Shown here one piece after another: positions 54,583 to 55,790 of a stretch of DNA of 55,790 nucleotides; positions within the stretch are counted from its first letter, which is position 1; each line of letters begins with the position of its first letter. Position numbers and translations under genes: made by a program. The notes beneath the pieces were generated by a model, which was given only the letters and a program-made list of their open reading frames with translations, was not told the origin of the DNA and did no database searches. The stretch lies in NCBI RefSeq assembly GCF_002929305.1, contig NZ_PJIO01000020.1, positions 1 through 55,790 of the forward strand, read 5' to 3'. The DNA is from Arthrobacter sp. GMC3. Its GTDB lineage: Bacteria > Actinomycetota > Actinomycetes > Actinomycetales > Micrococcaceae.

Positions 54583-55449
54583 ATGACCATCGTCATCACC
54601 GGCGCGACCGGCAAGCTCGGCCACCACATTCTCCAGGCACTACTGGATAACAACGTCCCCGCATCTGAGATCGTCGCCGCAGGCCGCTCCATCGAGAAAC
54701 TCGAAGACTTCGCCGCCCAAGGCGTGCGCGTCGCGGCAATGGACTACAACGACCCGGCCTCCGTGGCCGCGGCCCTCGCCGGCGCCACCAAGGTTCTTCT
54801 GATTGCCAGCTCCGAGGTCGGCAAGGATCGCCCCGGACAGCACCGCACCGTGATCGAGGCTGCCAAGGCTGAAGGTGTCGAGCTGCTCACCTACACGAGC
54901 AACACCAACGCAGACATCAACGCCACGGTGCTGGGCCAGGACCACAAGGCGACCGAGGCGATCCTCGCCGAGCCCGGAGTTCCCTACACCCTCCTGCGCA
55001 ACGGCTACTACTTCGAGAACTGGACCGACCAGCTCCAGGAAACCCTCGCACAGGGCATCCTCGTGGGCGCTGGCGGCGAAGGCCAGGTCAACGCCGCCAC
55101 CCGCCGTGACCTCGCAGAAGCCGCAGTTGCAGTCCTGCTCGGCGAGAACCAGGCGGGCAAGGTCTACGAGCTCGGCGGGGACGTCTCGTTCAACATGGCC
55201 GACTTCGCCGCCGAGATCACCGCCGTCACCGGCACCACCGTCGTCTACAAGGACCTCCCCGCCGCGGAATACGTGGGCCTGCTGACTTCGTTCGGCATCC
55301 CGGAAGCCTTCGCCGGAATCCTCGCGGACTCGGATCAGGGACTCGCCCGCGGCGGCCTCCTGGTCGAGGGCAACGACCTCAGCACGCTCATCGGACGACC
55401 GACCACCACCCCGGCTGACGCCGTGCGCCTGGCCGTAGCTGCCTCGTAG
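54583..55449 (+). CDS. NmrA-type NAD(P)H-binding oxidoreductase, quinone reductase (YtfG-like)
   Basis: 288 residues of the atypical short-chain dehydrogenase group. The nucleotide motif is ITGATGKLGHHIL, close to GxxGxxG, and KVLLIASSEVGKDRPGQH and LLRNGYYFENW match the YtfG/QorB quinone reductase type. It likely reduces quinones with NADPH and protects against electrophiles. AAAGGA precedes the ATG at 54583. A hairpin at about 55455-55485 follows. Confidence 0.88.
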   Translation: MTIVITGATGKLGHHILQALLDNNVPASEIVAAGRSIEKLEDFAAQGVRVAAMDYNDPASVAAALAGATKVLLIASSEVGKDRPGQHRTVIEAAKAEGVELLTYTSNTNADINATVLGQDHKATEAILAEPGVPYTLLRNGYYFENWTDQLQETLAQGILVGAGGEGQVNAATRRDLAEAAVAVLLGENQAGKVYELGGDVSFNMADFAAEITAVTGTTVVYKDLPAAEYVGLLTSFGIPEAFAGILADSDQGLARGGLLVEGNDLSTLIGRPTTTPADAVRLAVAAS

Positions 55450-55790
55450 CTTGGGCCTCACTGTCGCTGCCGGACGGTGAGAGGCTGCCCATCGTCCGCT
55501 CGTCGCGGCCGACTTCTCGGCGGCGCATTGGCGGACCGGACGCGATAGGCGGGAGGGGGCGGCGGTCGTTCGTCGCTTCCCCTCCGCAGTTCTGCCACGG
55601 GACTCGAATCGAATCCAGGTGGGGCCGTTGCCGCGACTGGTGCCAATTTCCGAAGGCGACTGCACTGAGAGTCCAGAGTCGTATGCACTCCGATTGCGCG
55701 TCCGTATGCGGAACCTTGGGTTCTTGCGGTGATTGCAACACTTAGTGAATGAGTGATGCAATGGCGATGTATTCAATCCTTTTCCGTCCG
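55450..55790. other. unassigned region to the window end
   Basis: A terminator-like hairpin (GCCTCAC / GTGAGAGGC, about 55455-55485) follows the oxidoreductase. The remaining bases hold only unconvincing short frames. No tRNA or attachment-site copy is seen. Confidence 0.5.

Noticed and set aside
55451..55457. CTTGGGC word after the oxidoreductase as an attachment-site core
   Set aside because: Seven bases match by chance; the flanking T-arm sequence is absent. A similar word near 55,715 fails for the same reason.
55598..55625. Possible attR copy of the tRNA-Leu 3' end (GACTCGAATCGAATCC region)
   Set aside because: Only short, out-of-order similarity to the T-arm; the acceptor end CTTGGGCA is not present there.

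Overview
The window is a high-GC actinobacterial chromosome segment that looks like Arthrobacter or a close relative (Micrococcaceae). Support for this: GTG and TTG starts are frequent, genes are tightly packed with 4-8 bp stop/start overlaps, and there are actinobacterial marker families (DUF3000 next to RNase D, a TIGR02234 Trp-associated membrane protein, an HGxxPAAW protein, an ANTAR-type response regulator, an SseA/SufE pair). No database search was possible, so the genus is inferred from gene order and protein character.

Layout. 1-526: gene-poor, possibly the tail of an incoming gene, with a 7-copy 8-bp tandem repeat. 527-10.5 kb, mostly minus strand: Rieske lipoprotein; fatty acid beta-oxidation pair (fadA then fadB-like); RNase D with DUF3000; threonine aldolase, short-chain dehydrogenase and a DUF6421-like protein; msrB. 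10.5-16.6 kb: stress-protein-like gene, alpha/beta hydrolase, YbaK deacylase, SufE, sulfurtransferase, ZapE ATPase, Rv0909-like antitoxin, and an SMR guanidinium exporter under a guanidine-III riboswitch. 16.7-17.8 kb: five minus-strand tRNAs (Val-GAC twice, Gly-GCC twice, Cys-GCA) and a divergent tRNA-Val(CAC). 17.9-22.6 kb: PD-(D/E)XK nuclease-like gene, then def-fmt-rsmB-rpe. 22.7-27.3 kb: FMN riboswitch controlling a riboflavin uptake and synthesis operon (ribM/pnuX-ribD-ribE-ribB-ribA-ribH). 27.3-31.0 kb: hisE, hisG, hisF, two minus-strand genes, and hisI with a promoter that seems to give a leaderless mRNA. 31.1-37.8 kb: trpE, two small membrane proteins, trpC, trpB, trpA and lgt, ending in a strong terminator. 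38.0-46.0 kb: long-leader gltB-gltD and pyk. 46.1-46.8 kb: ANTAR response regulator.

From 46,952 the character changes. A tRNA-Leu(CAA) is followed directly by a tyrosine recombinase, two excisionase/AlpA-like genes, small winged-helix regulators, an EspR-like regulator, a divergent sigma-70-like gene, a membrane-anchored protein, and a lytic-transglycosylase/NlpC-P60 peptidoglycan hydrolase. This reads as the left end of an integrative (probably conjugative) element, possibly decayed. No right attachment copy of the tRNA end is visible before the window stops. The last 1.7 kb holds a divergent HxlR regulator / NAD(P)-binding oxidoreductase pair.

The biosynthetic core serves flavin, histidine, tryptophan and glutamate supply. 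The least explained parts are the sigma/regulator module of the integrated element, the long gltB leader, the DUF6421-SDR-threonine aldolase cluster, and the orphan small proteins.
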